Source: F23-D06 sp045130275
GTDB lineage: Bacteria > Bacteroidota > Bacteroidia > Bacteroidales > WCHB1-69
Assembly: GCA_045130275.1 (NCBI GenBank)
Contig: JBGUPL010000133.1
Coordinates: forward strand, 1-64,000
Direction: 5' to 3'
DNA: 64,000 nt
Shown: one piece after another, positions 39,966-49,410 of the stretch
Layout of the letters: every line of letters begins with the position of its first letter
Numbering within the stretch: position 1 is the stretch's first letter
Notes under the pieces: model-generated
Database searches by the model: none
What the model was told of the DNA's origin: nothing
The model's input: only the letters and a program-made list of their open reading frames with translations
Made by a program: the position numbers and the translations under genes

Positions 39966-41960
39966 AAACATTGATTCGATCAGATTGTCGTCTGCCATAT
40001 TCGGCAGCGTCACATGCAATTCGGGGCAGGCCTCCATCGCGCGCTTGATGGCGAAGAGGGCGCCGTCGTTGCGGGCCCAGGCGCGGCGGGAGATGCCGTT
40101 GTTCACGTCCCAGAAGAGCATCGAGCGCAGACGGCGGTCGCTGTCGTCGCTGCCGTCCAGCACCATGCCGAAGCCGCCGTTGATGACTTCGCCCCAGCCG
40201 ACGCCGCCGCCGTTGTGGATACTTACCCACGTGGCGCCTCGGAAACCGTCGCCGATGACGTTCTGCACAGCCATGTCGGCGCAGAAGCTGCTGCCGTCGT
40301 AGATGTTGGAGGTCTCGCGGAACGGGGAGTCCGTGCCAGAAACATCGTGGTGGTCACGGCCCAAGACTACAGGTGCGGAAAGTCTGCCGTCGCGCACCGC
40401 CTTGTTGAACTCGGCGGCGATCTTTGTACGACCCTCACAATCAGCGTACAGGATACGGGCTTGCGAACCCACCACGAGGTGGTTCTCCTTGGCGCCCTTG
40501 ATCCAGGTGATGTTGTCGCGCATCTGCTGCGAAATCTCCGCAGGAGCATGCTCGCTGATCTCTCTCAGCACGTCCATGGCAATATGGTCGGTGACATCGA
40601 GGTCCTCGGGTTTGCCGGAAGTGCAGACCCAGCGGAACGGGCCGAAACCGTAGTCAAAGCACATCGGTCCCATGATATCCTGGACGTAAGAGGGATAGCG
40701 GAACGTGCCGTCCTCCTTGAGAATGTCGGCGCCGGCGCGAGAGGATTGCAACAGGAAGGCGTTGCCGTAGTCGAAGAAGTACATGCCCTTGGCCGTCAGC
40801 TTGTTGATGGCGGCCACCTGGCGGCGCAAGCTGGCCTCCACAGCGGCTTTGAACTTCTCGGGATAGTCGGCCATCATCTGCTTGGCCTCCTCGAAGGAGA
40901 TGCCCACAGGGTAGTAGCCGCCCGCCCACGGGTTGTGCAGGGAAGTCTGGTCGCTGCCGAGATCGACCTGAATGTCGTGCTCAGCGCAATATTCCCACAG
41001 ATCGACGATATTGCCTTGATAGGCGAACGATTTCGCGATTTTCTGGGCGCGGGCCTCGTTGACTTTGACGAAGAGTTCGTCGAGGTTCGCGTGCACCTCA
41101 TCGACCCAGCCCTGCTCGTAACGTTTCTGCGTAGCGGCGGGGTTGATCTCCGCGGTGATGGAGACCACACCGGCGATGTTGCCGGCCTTCGGTTGCGCGC
41201 CCGACATGCCGCCCAAACCGGCAGTCACGAAGAGCTTGCCACCGATTTCGCCGCCGATCTTACGACTGGCGTTCAACACCGTGATGGTGGTGCCGTGCAC
41301 GATGCCTTGCGGTCCGATGTACATGTAGGAACCCGCGGTCATCTGTCCGTACTGGCTGACTCCCAGCGCGTTCATGCGCTCCCAGTCATCGGGTTTGGAG
41401 TAGTTGGGGATCACCATGCCGTTGGTCACGACCACGCGGGGCGCGTCCTTGTGCGACGGGAAGAGCCCCAGCGGGTGACCGGAGTACATCACGAGGGTCT
41501 GCTCGTCGGTCATTTCCGACAAATATTTCATAACCAGGCGGTACTGTGCCCAGTTCTGGAAGACCGCGCCGTTGCCGCCGTAGGTGATGAGCTCGTGCGG
41601 ATGCTGCGCCACAGCGGGGTCGAGGTTGTTCTGAATCATCAGCATGATGGCCGCTGCCTGCTTGCACTTGGCGGGGTACGCGTCGATGGGACGGGCGTAC
41701 ATCTCATAGGTCGGGCGGTAGCGGTACATGTAGATACGGCCGTAGTCGTGCAGCTCCTTTGCGAATTCGGGGGCCAGAGCGGCGTGCTGCGAAGCCGGGA
41801 AATAGCGGAGCGCGTTGCGCAGGGCCAGTTGTTTCTCCTTCTTGGTGAGGATGTCCTTGCGCTTCGGTGCATGGTTGATATTCGGGTCGTAGGGCTGTGC
41901 GGCAGGGATTTCCGCCGGAATGCCCATTCTCAAATCTGCTTGGAATTCTTGTAAGGTCAT
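39963..41960 (-). CDS. hutU: Urocanate hydratase
   Basis: Urocanase converts urocanate to imidazolone propionate in histidine breakdown, with NAD+ as an electrophilic cofactor. The 665-residue protein is the long form found in Bacteroidota and eukaryotes (bacterial short form ~555). Visible are YGGNGAVFQNWAQYRLV, LGLFPSHKDAPRVVVTNG, the dinucleotide loop TAGLGGMSGAQPKAG, and the active-site region FGPFRWVCTSGKPEDL. I chose the ATG at 41960 (TLQEFQADLRMG) because the upstream in-frame region crosses the promoter. No other hut gene is adjacent, which is unusual, since hutH, hutI or ftcD often follow. Confidence 0.95.
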   Translation of the reverse strand: MTLQEFQADLRMGIPAEIPAAQPYDPNINHAPKRKDILTKKEKQLALRNALRYFPASQHAALAPEFAKELHDYGRIYMYRYRPTYEMYARPIDAYPAKCKQAAAIMLMIQNNLDPAVAQHPHELITYGGNGAVFQNWAQYRLVMKYLSEMTDEQTLVMYSGHPLGLFPSHKDAPRVVVTNGMVIPNYSKPDDWERMNALGVSQYGQMTAGSYMYIGPQGIVHGTTITVLNASRKIGGEIGGKLFVTAGLGGMSGAQPKAGNIAGVVSITAEINPAATQKRYEQGWVDEVHANLDELFVKVNEARAQKIAKSFAYQGNIVDLWEYCAEHDIQVDLGSDQTSLHNPWAGGYYPVGISFEEAKQMMADYPEKFKAAVEASLRRQVAAINKLTAKGMYFFDYGNAFLLQSSRAGADILKEDGTFRYPSYVQDIMGPMCFDYGFGPFRWVCTSGKPEDLDVTDHIAMDVLREISEHAPAEISQQMRDNITWIKGAKENHLVVGSQARILYADCEGRTKIAAEFNKAVRDGRLSAPVVLGRDHHDVSGTDSPFRETSNIYDGSSFCADMAVQNVIGDGFRGATWVSIHNGGGVGWGEVINGGFGMVLDGSDDSDRRLRSMLFWDVNNGISRRAWARNDGALFAIKRAMEACPELHVTLPNMADDNLIESMF

Positions 41961-41999
41961 ATTGTTTCTATATTTAACGTTATCTTTTTTAACAAGCGG

Positions 42000-42030
42000 C
42001 AAAGATACAATTTTTTTAGGGAACGGACAA
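42000..42030 (-). promoter_or_regulatory. Promoter of hutU
   Basis: On the minus strand TTG (42028-42030), 20-bp spacer, and TATCTTTG (42000-42007) followed by CCG. Leader about 35 nt. Confidence 0.65.
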
Positions 42031-42075
42031 CACACAATAGCAAAAAGAGGTGGATCCTCATGTCAAGGAAAAATG

Positions 42076-42083
42076 TATCTTTG
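42076..42083 (+). promoter_or_regulatory. -7 element of the GH20 gene promoter
   Basis: TATCTTTG followed by CG; the ATG is only 17 bp further, so the leader would be about 12-20 nt. Divergent from the hutU promoter. Confidence 0.5.
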
Positions 42084-42099
42084 CGCCTTAATTTTCAAA

Positions 42100-44442
42100 A
42101 TGAATAATATGGGCAAAATTTACGCGAAAGTTTGGCTTTTCATGTGTCTCATGGGCGGTTGTGTATTGTTTGGCGGCTGCAAGCAACGCATTTCAGAAGC
42201 TGATTATCAAATAATTCCACTTCCAAAAGAGATAGCCTTGAACCGTGACACGCCATTCGCGCTGTCTGAGCACACCATCATTTTCTACTCCGAAGCGGAC
42301 ACCTTGCGCCGTGAAGCCGAGTTCCTTGCGGAATATCTTTCCGACGTCATACGCGCCGATTTCCAACTCAAGCCGATGCTCCAGAAGACCGCTTTCGGCA
42401 TCTTCTTGATGAAGGACACCGCGCTCTGCAAGCAACCCGAATCCTATCGTATTGACATCACCCCGGAGAAGATCATCGTCAGGGGGGCCGATGCCGCAGG
42501 GGTGTTCTACGCCATCCAGACGCTTCGCAAAAGCATGCCCACTGAAAAGGTTGACATCGTGCATTTTCCGGCGGGAACCATCACCGACTGGCCGCAGTTC
42601 GCCTACCGTGGCATGCACCTGGATGTCAGCCGGCATTTCATCGCGATTGACTCCGTGAAGCGCTATCTCGATATGATGGCCTTGCATAATATCAACAAGT
42701 TCCACATGCATCTCACCGACGACCAAGGCTGGCGTATGGAAATCAAGAAATATCCCGAACTGACACGGGTCGGGGCATGGCGCAGCGGCACGGTCCTGGG
42801 GCGGAACACCAACAGTTACGACAGTATCCGGCATGGCGGTTTTTACACGCAGGACGAACTGCGCGACCTGGTGGCCTACGCCGCGGAACGGCACATCACC
42901 GTCATCCCTGAAATAGACCTGCCCGGCCACATGCAGTCGGCGCTCGCCGCATATCCGCAATTCGGATGCACGGGTGGCCCATACGAAGTGTGGCGCCGGT
43001 GGGGGGTCTCCGACGAGGTGATCTGCGCCGGCAACGACTCCGCCATGCGCTTCCTGGAGGACATCCTCAACGAAGTGATGGATGTGTTCCCGTCCGACAT
43101 CATCCATGTGGGCGGCGACGAATGCCCGAAGGCCCGCTGGCACGAATGTCCCAAATGCCAAGCCAAGATACAGTCTTTGGGGCTGCACAATGACGGCCGT
43201 TTCTCGGCGGAGGATCATCTGCAGAGCTATGTGATGAACCGCATGGAGAAGGTTGTGAAGGCGCGCGGTCGCCGCATCATCGGCTGGGACGAGATTCTCG
43301 AAGGCAGCATCAGCCCGAGCGCGATGATCATGAGTTGGCGCGGCACTTCAGGCGGCATCCAGGCGGCCAAGAGAGGGCATGACGTGGTGATGACCCCCGG
43401 CGACTACCTCTACTTCAGCCAAGGGCAATCCCTCACTCCCGAGAACGAGCCCGTCTTCGCCGACGGTTATCTCCCTGTGGAACGCGTCTATAAGTACCAA
43501 CCGCTGCCCGACGAACTGACCGAAAAGCAACAGCAGCATATCCTCGGGGTGCAGGCAAACATTTGGGGAGAATATGTCCATAGTTTCAAAGATGTGGAAT
43601 ACGACGCGCTCCCGCGCATGGCCGCCCTTTCCGAGTTGCAATGGTGCAAACCTCAACAGCGTGATTACAAAGACTTTATAAAACGTTGTTTCCGGATGGC
43701 AAAGCTGTACGACCTCTATGATTACAATTATGCCCGACATATCTTCGACTTGCAGGCGGAGGTCACCCCCGATTACGAAAAGGGCTGTGTCACCGTGACG
43801 CTCTCCAAGTTCGGGGAAGGCGAGATCCGCTACAGCTTGGATGGTGGGAATCCGAAGCGTGGGGAAGTTTACACCACGCCGGTGGAAATCACCGAAAACA
43901 CCGATTTCCGCGCCATCCTGATACGTCCCGATGGCGCCACCTCCGAATATCAGACGCAATTCCGTTTCTCCAAGTCGTCCATGAAGCCGGTGACGCTGGC
44001 AAATCCGCCGCACGAGAACTACGCTTACGAAGGCGCCCCCACCCTCATTGACGGGCTGCATGGCAGCACCAACTACCGCACGGGACGCTGGATCGGCTTC
44101 TGGGGTACGCCGCTGGAGGCCACCATCGACCTGCAGGAGCCCACGGTCATTCAAAAGGTGTCTTTCAGCACTATCCTGAACATCAATGATTGGATCTACA
44201 ACCCGAAAAGCTGCACCATCAGCATCTCCGACGACGGGGAGACATTCCACGAAGTGGCGAATCAGGAATACCCGTTGGCAGAATGGGACCGTGCCAGCGG
44301 CATCGAGCAGTACGAACTCCCGTTCGAGCCGGCTGAGACCCGCTACGTCCGGGTGCGCATCACCGGGCACCAGCTGCCCAAGGAGCACACTGGATTCGGC
44401 TTCCCAGCCTGGATTTTCGTGGATGAGATCGAAGTGGAATAA
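42100..44442 (+). CDS. Beta-N-acetylhexosaminidase, GH20, lipoprotein
   Basis: A 780-residue enzyme that removes terminal GlcNAc/GalNAc from glycans. The signal (KVWLFMCLMGGCVLFGGC) has a lipobox with cysteine near residue 27, so it is anchored to a membrane, probably the outer one. Residues ~35-165 are the GH20b domain. The catalytic TIM barrel includes MHLDVSRHF, HMHLTDDQGWR and HVGGDECPK, where the Asp-Glu pair is catalytic, and IGWDEILEGS. A chitobiase C-terminal-like strand region follows and the end is an F5/8 type C (discoidin) module (TLIDGLHGSTNYRTGRWIGF). A start three codons later (42109) is equally possible. No susCD pair is adjacent. Confidence 0.94.
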   Translation: MNNMGKIYAKVWLFMCLMGGCVLFGGCKQRISEADYQIIPLPKEIALNRDTPFALSEHTIIFYSEADTLRREAEFLAEYLSDVIRADFQLKPMLQKTAFGIFLMKDTALCKQPESYRIDITPEKIIVRGADAAGVFYAIQTLRKSMPTEKVDIVHFPAGTITDWPQFAYRGMHLDVSRHFIAIDSVKRYLDMMALHNINKFHMHLTDDQGWRMEIKKYPELTRVGAWRSGTVLGRNTNSYDSIRHGGFYTQDELRDLVAYAAERHITVIPEIDLPGHMQSALAAYPQFGCTGGPYEVWRRWGVSDEVICAGNDSAMRFLEDILNEVMDVFPSDIIHVGGDECPKARWHECPKCQAKIQSLGLHNDGRFSAEDHLQSYVMNRMEKVVKARGRRIIGWDEILEGSISPSAMIMSWRGTSGGIQAAKRGHDVVMTPGDYLYFSQGQSLTPENEPVFADGYLPVERVYKYQPLPDELTEKQQQHILGVQANIWGEYVHSFKDVEYDALPRMAALSELQWCKPQQRDYKDFIKRCFRMAKLYDLYDYNYARHIFDLQAEVTPDYEKGCVTVTLSKFGEGEIRYSLDGGNPKRGEVYTTPVEITENTDFRAILIRPDGATSEYQTQFRFSKSSMKPVTLANPPHENYAYEGAPTLIDGLHGSTNYRTGRWIGFWGTPLEATIDLQEPTVIQKVSFSTILNINDWIYNPKSCTISISDDGETFHEVANQEYPLAEWDRASGIEQYELPFEPAETRYVRVRITGHQLPKEHTGFGFPAWIFVDEIEVE

Positions 44443-44526
44443 TTATTTGCCACAATTCACGACTTCATACGTTATAGGAATGTTTTAAGAATCAGAAGTG
44501 TTTTGGCGACCCTATAATTTCAGATT

Positions 44527-46896
44527 ATGAAAAGGTATCTTATTTTGGCATTTACGATTGGTACTTTCGCCCTATTGCAGGCCCAGAGCCCGAACCTTTC
44601 GGTGACTTCGCTGCAGGGTTCATCGGTACATAGCATCTTGCAATCACATCTTGCCGGCGACGGGGTGCTGATTTCCGGCTGTCCCCACCCTGACGTTTTC
44701 GAAAGCTACCAAGTGGGCAAGTTCAATGGCCAACCAGGGAATGTTTCCACCCCGCAGATCGGCACGTTCAATCGAAACGGATTTGTCAATTTTCCGTTTG
44801 AGACAGGCTTGGTGATGACCACCGGAAATGTCTCCGTTGCCGCCGGTCCGAACAATTCTACAAGTGCCTCCTCACAAATCACTTCTGGAGCCTATACGGA
44901 GAATGCACTTTCCTCTTACACAACCAACGTCGTCAATAATTCAGCCTCGCTGGAGTTTGACTTTATCGCCATGGCCGATGAATTCCAGTTCAACTATGTT
45001 TTCGGTTCTGAGGAGTACTGCGAATTTGTAAACACCGGCTATAATGATGTGTTTGCCTTTCTTTTGACCGGTGTTGATCCCGTGACACTGAACACCACCA
45101 CCAAAAACGTGGCCATCGTGCCCGGGAGCGTCACAGCCTCGAATCCTAACGGTATCTCGGTGGCCATCAACAATGTAAACCATGGATACCACGGTTCCCC
45201 CGGCTCTGGCCCTGGCACGAATCCTTCCAATTCGAATTATTTTATCTGCAACGCCAACAACACCAACGGAGTACAATATGACGGATACACCACTGCGTTG
45301 GCCGCCCAAGCCATCATTTTCAGCTGCCAGACTTATCACATGAAGTTGGCTGTAGCCAACGTGGGCGATAACAATTATGATTCCGGTGTGTTCCTCGAGG
45401 AGGGCAGTTTCTACAGCCCGCATGTGCAGTCAGAGCAGACGTGGGAGACCGAAGAGGGCGGCGACACGCTGATTCAGAATTGCCGCAATCTCGACCTGAC
45501 CTTCTCCATGGAGCATCCTTCCACCACCGCCAACACCCAAATTGTCATCAACACCAGCGGAAGCGCCGTGTTAAACACGGATTATTCGCTGATCATGCCT
45601 TCCGGCGACACTATTGACTTGGAGAACAACGCCTTCAGCTTCGCAATCGGAGAAACCACGCAGGTGGTGCACGTCAAGATGCTCCCCACCGTGCAATTCA
45701 CGAACCCCAACCAGGTCAAGGAGGCCCGGTTGATCGTTGTCACGCAAGGTTGTGCAGGCTACGGTAACCTGGAACCCCTTTTCAGAAAATTTGATACCAT
45801 TATGCTCCACTTCCGCGCGAATGACAGCGTCCGGCTGCGCGACACCGCCTTCACAGCCTGCGACACGCTCAAATACATTGAAGTGGAGAAGTTGAGAGGA
45901 TCAGACTCGATCTTCTATGTATGGCTCAACAATGTGGGTGACACACTCCCAGGCGTCGTCCATCCTGATCGCCTTGCTTCTGAATGCGAGATCACGCAGA
46001 GCGGCATCTACAAAATGGTCGCCCATGACAGGTGGAACTGCATGACCGACACTGCCAAAGTGGAGGTGAACATCGTGCCGCGACCCAACATCAACATCAC
46101 CTACTCCCCCGACCGAGGATGTCTGCCGCTGCCCGTCACATGGCATGCGGACTACACGCCCAACTACGCCACCCTTCAATGGAGGATTTACGATGACGAC
46201 GCCTATATTCACTACGACTCCACGACGAACCCGCACACCACTTTCACCGAAGAGGGCTACTACTCAGCAACGCTCACCGTGACCAGCGCGCCAGGATGCA
46301 ACGATTCCCTCTCCTTGCAAAACGTGGTCCATGTGTCCGGATACCCGCACGCCGACTTCTCCTTCAGTCCCGCCGAGCCCAACAACGGTGAAGAGGTCTA
46401 TTTCTTCAATCACTCCACGGGAGACAACATCACCAACTATTCCTGGTATTTCGGCGACGGACACAGTTCGTATGACGAAGAGCCCTCGCACGCATTCCAT
46501 CTGCAATCCAGCGACCTCGTGCCCGTCCGGCTGACCGTCACCAACGCCGACGGTTGTTCCAACGACACCACGCTGATCGTGCCGGTGGAGGACAACTACG
46601 CGTTTTTCGTGCCGAGCGGATTCACGCCCAACACCGACGGCAAAAACGAGGTGTTCCTGCCCAAGGTGAACGGGGTCACCCATTACCAGCTGATGATTTT
46701 CAACCGAAACGGCGAGCTGATCTTCCAGACCGAGAATCCGGAAGAAGGCTGGGACGGCAACATCAAGGGCTTCGGCTCCAACGCCAAGTTCAAACCCGCC
46801 CCCGAGGGTGTCTATATCTGGAAGATCCAATACGCCCGCATCGGCACTCCAGAGCAGATGATGATGAAAACCGGAAGCCTGACGCTTATCCGATAA
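44527..46896 (+). CDS. Secreted choice-of-anchor L / PKD protein with type B T9SS sorting domain
   Basis: A 789-residue protein with a signal peptide (LILAFTIGTFALLQAQ). Residues ~60-290 match the choice-of-anchor L module, with NFPFETGLVMTTGNVS, FDFIAMADEFQFNYVFGSEEY and CQTYHMKLAVANVGD. A Calx-beta-like region follows, then PKD domains around residues 520-690 (TFTEEGYYSATLTVTSAPGC, TNYSWYFGDGHSSY). The C-terminal ~85 residues, PSGFTPNTDGKNEVFLPKV to the end, are the gliding-motility type (type B) sorting domain, which uses T9SS but is usually linked to SprF-like partners. A surface or matrix role is likely; ligand unknown. Confidence 0.9.
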   Translation: MKRYLILAFTIGTFALLQAQSPNLSVTSLQGSSVHSILQSHLAGDGVLISGCPHPDVFESYQVGKFNGQPGNVSTPQIGTFNRNGFVNFPFETGLVMTTGNVSVAAGPNNSTSASSQITSGAYTENALSSYTTNVVNNSASLEFDFIAMADEFQFNYVFGSEEYCEFVNTGYNDVFAFLLTGVDPVTLNTTTKNVAIVPGSVTASNPNGISVAINNVNHGYHGSPGSGPGTNPSNSNYFICNANNTNGVQYDGYTTALAAQAIIFSCQTYHMKLAVANVGDNNYDSGVFLEEGSFYSPHVQSEQTWETEEGGDTLIQNCRNLDLTFSMEHPSTTANTQIVINTSGSAVLNTDYSLIMPSGDTIDLENNAFSFAIGETTQVVHVKMLPTVQFTNPNQVKEARLIVVTQGCAGYGNLEPLFRKFDTIMLHFRANDSVRLRDTAFTACDTLKYIEVEKLRGSDSIFYVWLNNVGDTLPGVVHPDRLASECEITQSGIYKMVAHDRWNCMTDTAKVEVNIVPRPNINITYSPDRGCLPLPVTWHADYTPNYATLQWRIYDDDAYIHYDSTTNPHTTFTEEGYYSATLTVTSAPGCNDSLSLQNVVHVSGYPHADFSFSPAEPNNGEEVYFFNHSTGDNITNYSWYFGDGHSSYDEEPSHAFHLQSSDLVPVRLTVTNADGCSNDTTLIVPVEDNYAFFVPSGFTPNTDGKNEVFLPKVNGVTHYQLMIFNRNGELIFQTENPEEGWDGNIKGFGSNAKFKPAPEGVYIWKIQYARIGTPEQMMMKTGSLTLIR

Positions 46897-47030
46897 AGTT
46901 TTTGCGAAGTGTGATTTGTGATTTTTTGATGTAGGACGTCATAAGTCTTACGTCAGAAAACGCACGCCAACATCCTTCCTGACCCTGTGTCCATAAAAAA
47001 ATAGACCGCCATACATATTAAAAAAATTTA

Positions 47031-47038
47031 TACTTTTG
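47031..47038 (+). promoter_or_regulatory. -7 element of the rnfD operon promoter
   Basis: TACTTTTG followed by CC, an exact TAnnTTTG match, 48 bp before the rnfD ATG. It shows rnfD as first gene of this transcript. Confidence 0.55.
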
Positions 47039-47086
47039 CCGTTTGTTATTTTTGGTTTATTAGGAACAAATAAAAAACGACAATCA

Positions 47087-48046
47087 ATGGATAAATTGCT
47101 ACACATTTCGGGATCACCGCACGTGCACAGCGACGAGTCTGTGAAGAAAATCATGTGGTCGGTGGTTCTTGCGCTGGTACCTGCATTTTTGGTATCGGTC
47201 TATTATTTCGGGTTGCCCGTCATCATCCTGACGGCAGTCTCCATCGGCTGTTGCGTGCTTTTCGAGTACCTGATCCAGCGTTTCATGCTGCATCAGAAAC
47301 CGAGCATCGATGACGGTTCCGCCGTGGTCACGGGTCTGCTGCTGGCTTTCAACGTGCCTTCCAACATGCCGATTTGGATCATGGTGGTGGGTGCGCTCGT
47401 CGCCATCGGCATCGCGAAGATGCCCTTCGGCGGACTGGGCCACAACCCGTTCAACCCCGCCTTGGTGGCACGTGTCACTTTGCTCATCGCCTTCCCGGTG
47501 CAGATGACCTCCTGGCCGGTGCCGACCCCCATCTGGGGCTTCGCCGACGCGGTGACGGGTCCCACGACCCTCGGTCTCATCAAGGAGGGCGGCGATCTGA
47601 GTCAGATTCCGACTTACGCCAACATGCTCCTCGGACAGATGGGCGGCAGTTTCGGTGAGGTTTCGGCCATCGCCCTGCTCATCGGCGCGGGCTTCCTGCT
47701 GTGGAAGCGTATCATCACCTGGCACATTCCCGTGTCGTTCATCGCCACGGTGTTCGTGGTAGCCGGCATCTTCCATCTGGTGAATCCGGCGGTGTACGTC
47801 AACCCGTTCATCCACCTGCTCGCCGGCGGTCTCATCCTTGGTGCCTGTTTCATGGCCACCGACATGGTGACCTCCCCGACCTCCCCGTGGGGTATGGTTG
47901 TGTTCGGCTGCGGCTGCGGACTGCTCACCATCATCATCCGCCTCTTCGGCGCGTACCCCGAGGGTGTTTCCTTCTCCATCCTGCTGATGAACGCTGTGGT
48001 GCCGCTTATCAACAAAGGCTTCAAACCCAAACAATTCGCTCACTAA
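47087..48046 (+). CDS. rnfD: Rnf complex subunit D (ion-translocating oxidoreductase)
   Basis: RnfD is a membrane subunit that carries covalently bound FMN and takes part in ion transport driven by electron flow from ferredoxin to NAD+. The 319-residue protein has about nine hydrophobic segments, KMPFGGLGHNPFNPALVARV and DAVTGPTTLG, the latter containing the threonine that would bind FMN. The ATG at 47087 is chosen because the frame upstream passes the promoter box. It is followed by rnfG, rnfE, rnfA in the usual order, but rnfB and rnfC, normally upstream, are missing here. Confidence 0.95.
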   Translation: MDKLLHISGSPHVHSDESVKKIMWSVVLALVPAFLVSVYYFGLPVIILTAVSIGCCVLFEYLIQRFMLHQKPSIDDGSAVVTGLLLAFNVPSNMPIWIMVVGALVAIGIAKMPFGGLGHNPFNPALVARVTLLIAFPVQMTSWPVPTPIWGFADAVTGPTTLGLIKEGGDLSQIPTYANMLLGQMGGSFGEVSAIALLIGAGFLLWKRIITWHIPVSFIATVFVVAGIFHLVNPAVYVNPFIHLLAGGLILGACFMATDMVTSPTSPWGMVVFGCGCGLLTIIIRLFGAYPEGVSFSILLMNAVVPLINKGFKPKQFAH

Positions 48047-48064
48047 CCCTAAAATTCGATCGAT

Positions 48065-48649
48065 ATGGCAAAGAATGATTCTATCTGGAGATTAGTGATT
48101 GTGCTGACGTGCATTTCACTGTTGGCGGCATTGGCCCTCACCGGCGTCTATGCCCTCACCAAAGGACCTATCGAACAGGGTCAGAAAGAGAAAAAAGAGA
48201 AAGCGCTGCAAGCAGTACTCCCTGACTATGAGGGCACTGTGATTGACACCGTGATTGTGGATGGCGACAACGAGGAAATCCCCGTCCATCTGGCCATCGG
48301 CAAGGACGGCGAACTTTGCGGCGCGGGCATCGAGACCTACACCAAGAAAGCTTTCGCGGGACGTTTCGACCTGATGGTCGGCTTCGACGCGGATGGCGCC
48401 ATTGTGAACACGGAAGTGCTCAAGGCGGGCGAAACCCCCGGTTTGGGCGATAAAATCAACAAGGACAAGAGTGAGTTCGCCATGCAGTTCAACCATCAGA
48501 ATCCTGCGGATTTCAAGTTGGTGGTGAAGAAGGACGGCGGCGATGTGGATGCCATCACGGCAGCCACCATCTCCTCCCGCGCCTACTGCGATGCGGTGCA
48601 GCGCGCTTACGATGTTTTTATGAAAATAAAGGAGGATTATCATGAGTAA
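48065..48649 (+). CDS. rnfG: Rnf complex subunit G
   Basis: A 194-residue protein with one N-terminal helix (LVIVLTCISLLAALALTGVYAL) and a periplasmic FMN-binding domain. The motif DAITAATISSRAYCDAV carries the threonine to which FMN is attached by a phosphoester. The region GETPGLGDKINKDKSEF is conserved too. It starts 18 bp after rnfD and overlaps rnfE by 8 bp. Confidence 0.95.
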   Translation: MAKNDSIWRLVIVLTCISLLAALALTGVYALTKGPIEQGQKEKKEKALQAVLPDYEGTVIDTVIVDGDNEEIPVHLAIGKDGELCGAGIETYTKKAFAGRFDLMVGFDADGAIVNTEVLKAGETPGLGDKINKDKSEFAMQFNHQNPADFKLVVKKDGGDVDAITAATISSRAYCDAVQRAYDVFMKIKEDYHE

Positions 48650-49262
48650 CAGCAAATTAAATATACTGACCAAGGGATTCTTCAAAGAAAACCCGACCTT
48701 GATTTTGGTGTTGGGCTGCTGTCCGACGCTGGCCGTCACCACCTCGGTGACCAACGCCTTGGGTATGGGCGCGGCCACGACCTTCGTGCTGCTGATGTCC
48801 AACATGCTCATCTCCGCGCTGAAAAACGTCATCCCCGACAAGGTGCGTATCCCGAGTTACATCGTCATCATCGCCACCTTCGTGAGCATGATCGACCTGC
48901 TGATCCAGGGGTTCCTGCCGTCACTGTCTGCCAGTTTGGGTGTGTTCATCCCGTTGATTGTGGTGAACTGCATCGTGTTGGGCCGTGCGGAAGCCTTCGC
49001 CAACAAGAACACCGTGTTCGATTCACTGCTTGACGGTCTGGGCATGGGTATCGGTTTCACCATCGCGCTGACGCTCATCGGCGCCATCCGCGAGATCCTG
49101 GGCTCCGGCTCCATCATGGGCTTCCAGTTCATCCCCGCCGAATACCACATCCTGATCTTCGTGCTCGCCCCCGGCGCGTTCCTCGTCTTCGGCTTCGTGA
49201 TGGCGGCGGTGCGCTATATCGTGAACAAGAGAGAAGAGAAGAAGAAACATTGTGCTAATTGA
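48642..49262 (+). CDS. rnfE: Rnf complex subunit E
   Basis: A 206-residue integral membrane protein with six helices, beginning LTKGFFKENPTLILVLGCCP; the cysteine in the first helix is part of the buried Fe centre shared with RnfA. The motif GLGMGIGFTIALTLIGAIRE is conserved. The stop TGA is also the first unit of a heptad tract, which separates it from rnfA by 148 bp, whereas the two usually nearly touch. Confidence 0.95.
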   Translation: MSNSKLNILTKGFFKENPTLILVLGCCPTLAVTTSVTNALGMGAATTFVLLMSNMLISALKNVIPDKVRIPSYIVIIATFVSMIDLLIQGFLPSLSASLGVFIPLIVVNCIVLGRAEAFANKNTVFDSLLDGLGMGIGFTIALTLIGAIREILGSGSIMGFQFIPAEYHILIFVLAPGAFLVFGFVMAAVRYIVNKREEKKKHCAN

Positions 49263-49383
49263 TAATTGATAATGGATAATTGATAATTGTTTGGGTTGAT
49301 CGTACTCATTTCAAAATATGATTTCAATTCTCCAATCACAAATCACTGATTACTGTTCACTGATCACTGTTCACTGATCACAA
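49260..49383 (+). repeat. Two heptad tracts splitting rnfE from rnfA
   Basis: tgataat, tgataat, ggataat, tgataat starts with the rnfE stop TGA. After ~40 bp a second tract (49336-49381) has tgattac, tgttcac, tgatcac, tgttcac, tgatcac units, the same type as those around the S23 gene. Confidence 0.9.
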
Positions 49384-49410
49384 AAAACAAACAAACGAAA
49401 TAACAAAACA

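Noticed and set aside
40014..41954. Long open frame of ~646 codons on the plus strand opposite hutU
   Set aside because: It is the antisense frame of a GC-rich conserved gene; its translation is rich in Val, His, Ala and Arg without domain pattern. The same holds for long antisense frames opposite gltX/GH3 (32848-34854), iorA (25333-26829), the carboxyltransferase (29884-31431) and the TamL-like gene (20891-22207).
41920..42099. N-terminal extension of the GH20 protein into the hutU start region
   Set aside because: It would run over both divergent promoters and lacks a signal peptide; the start at 42100 gives a lipoprotein signal.
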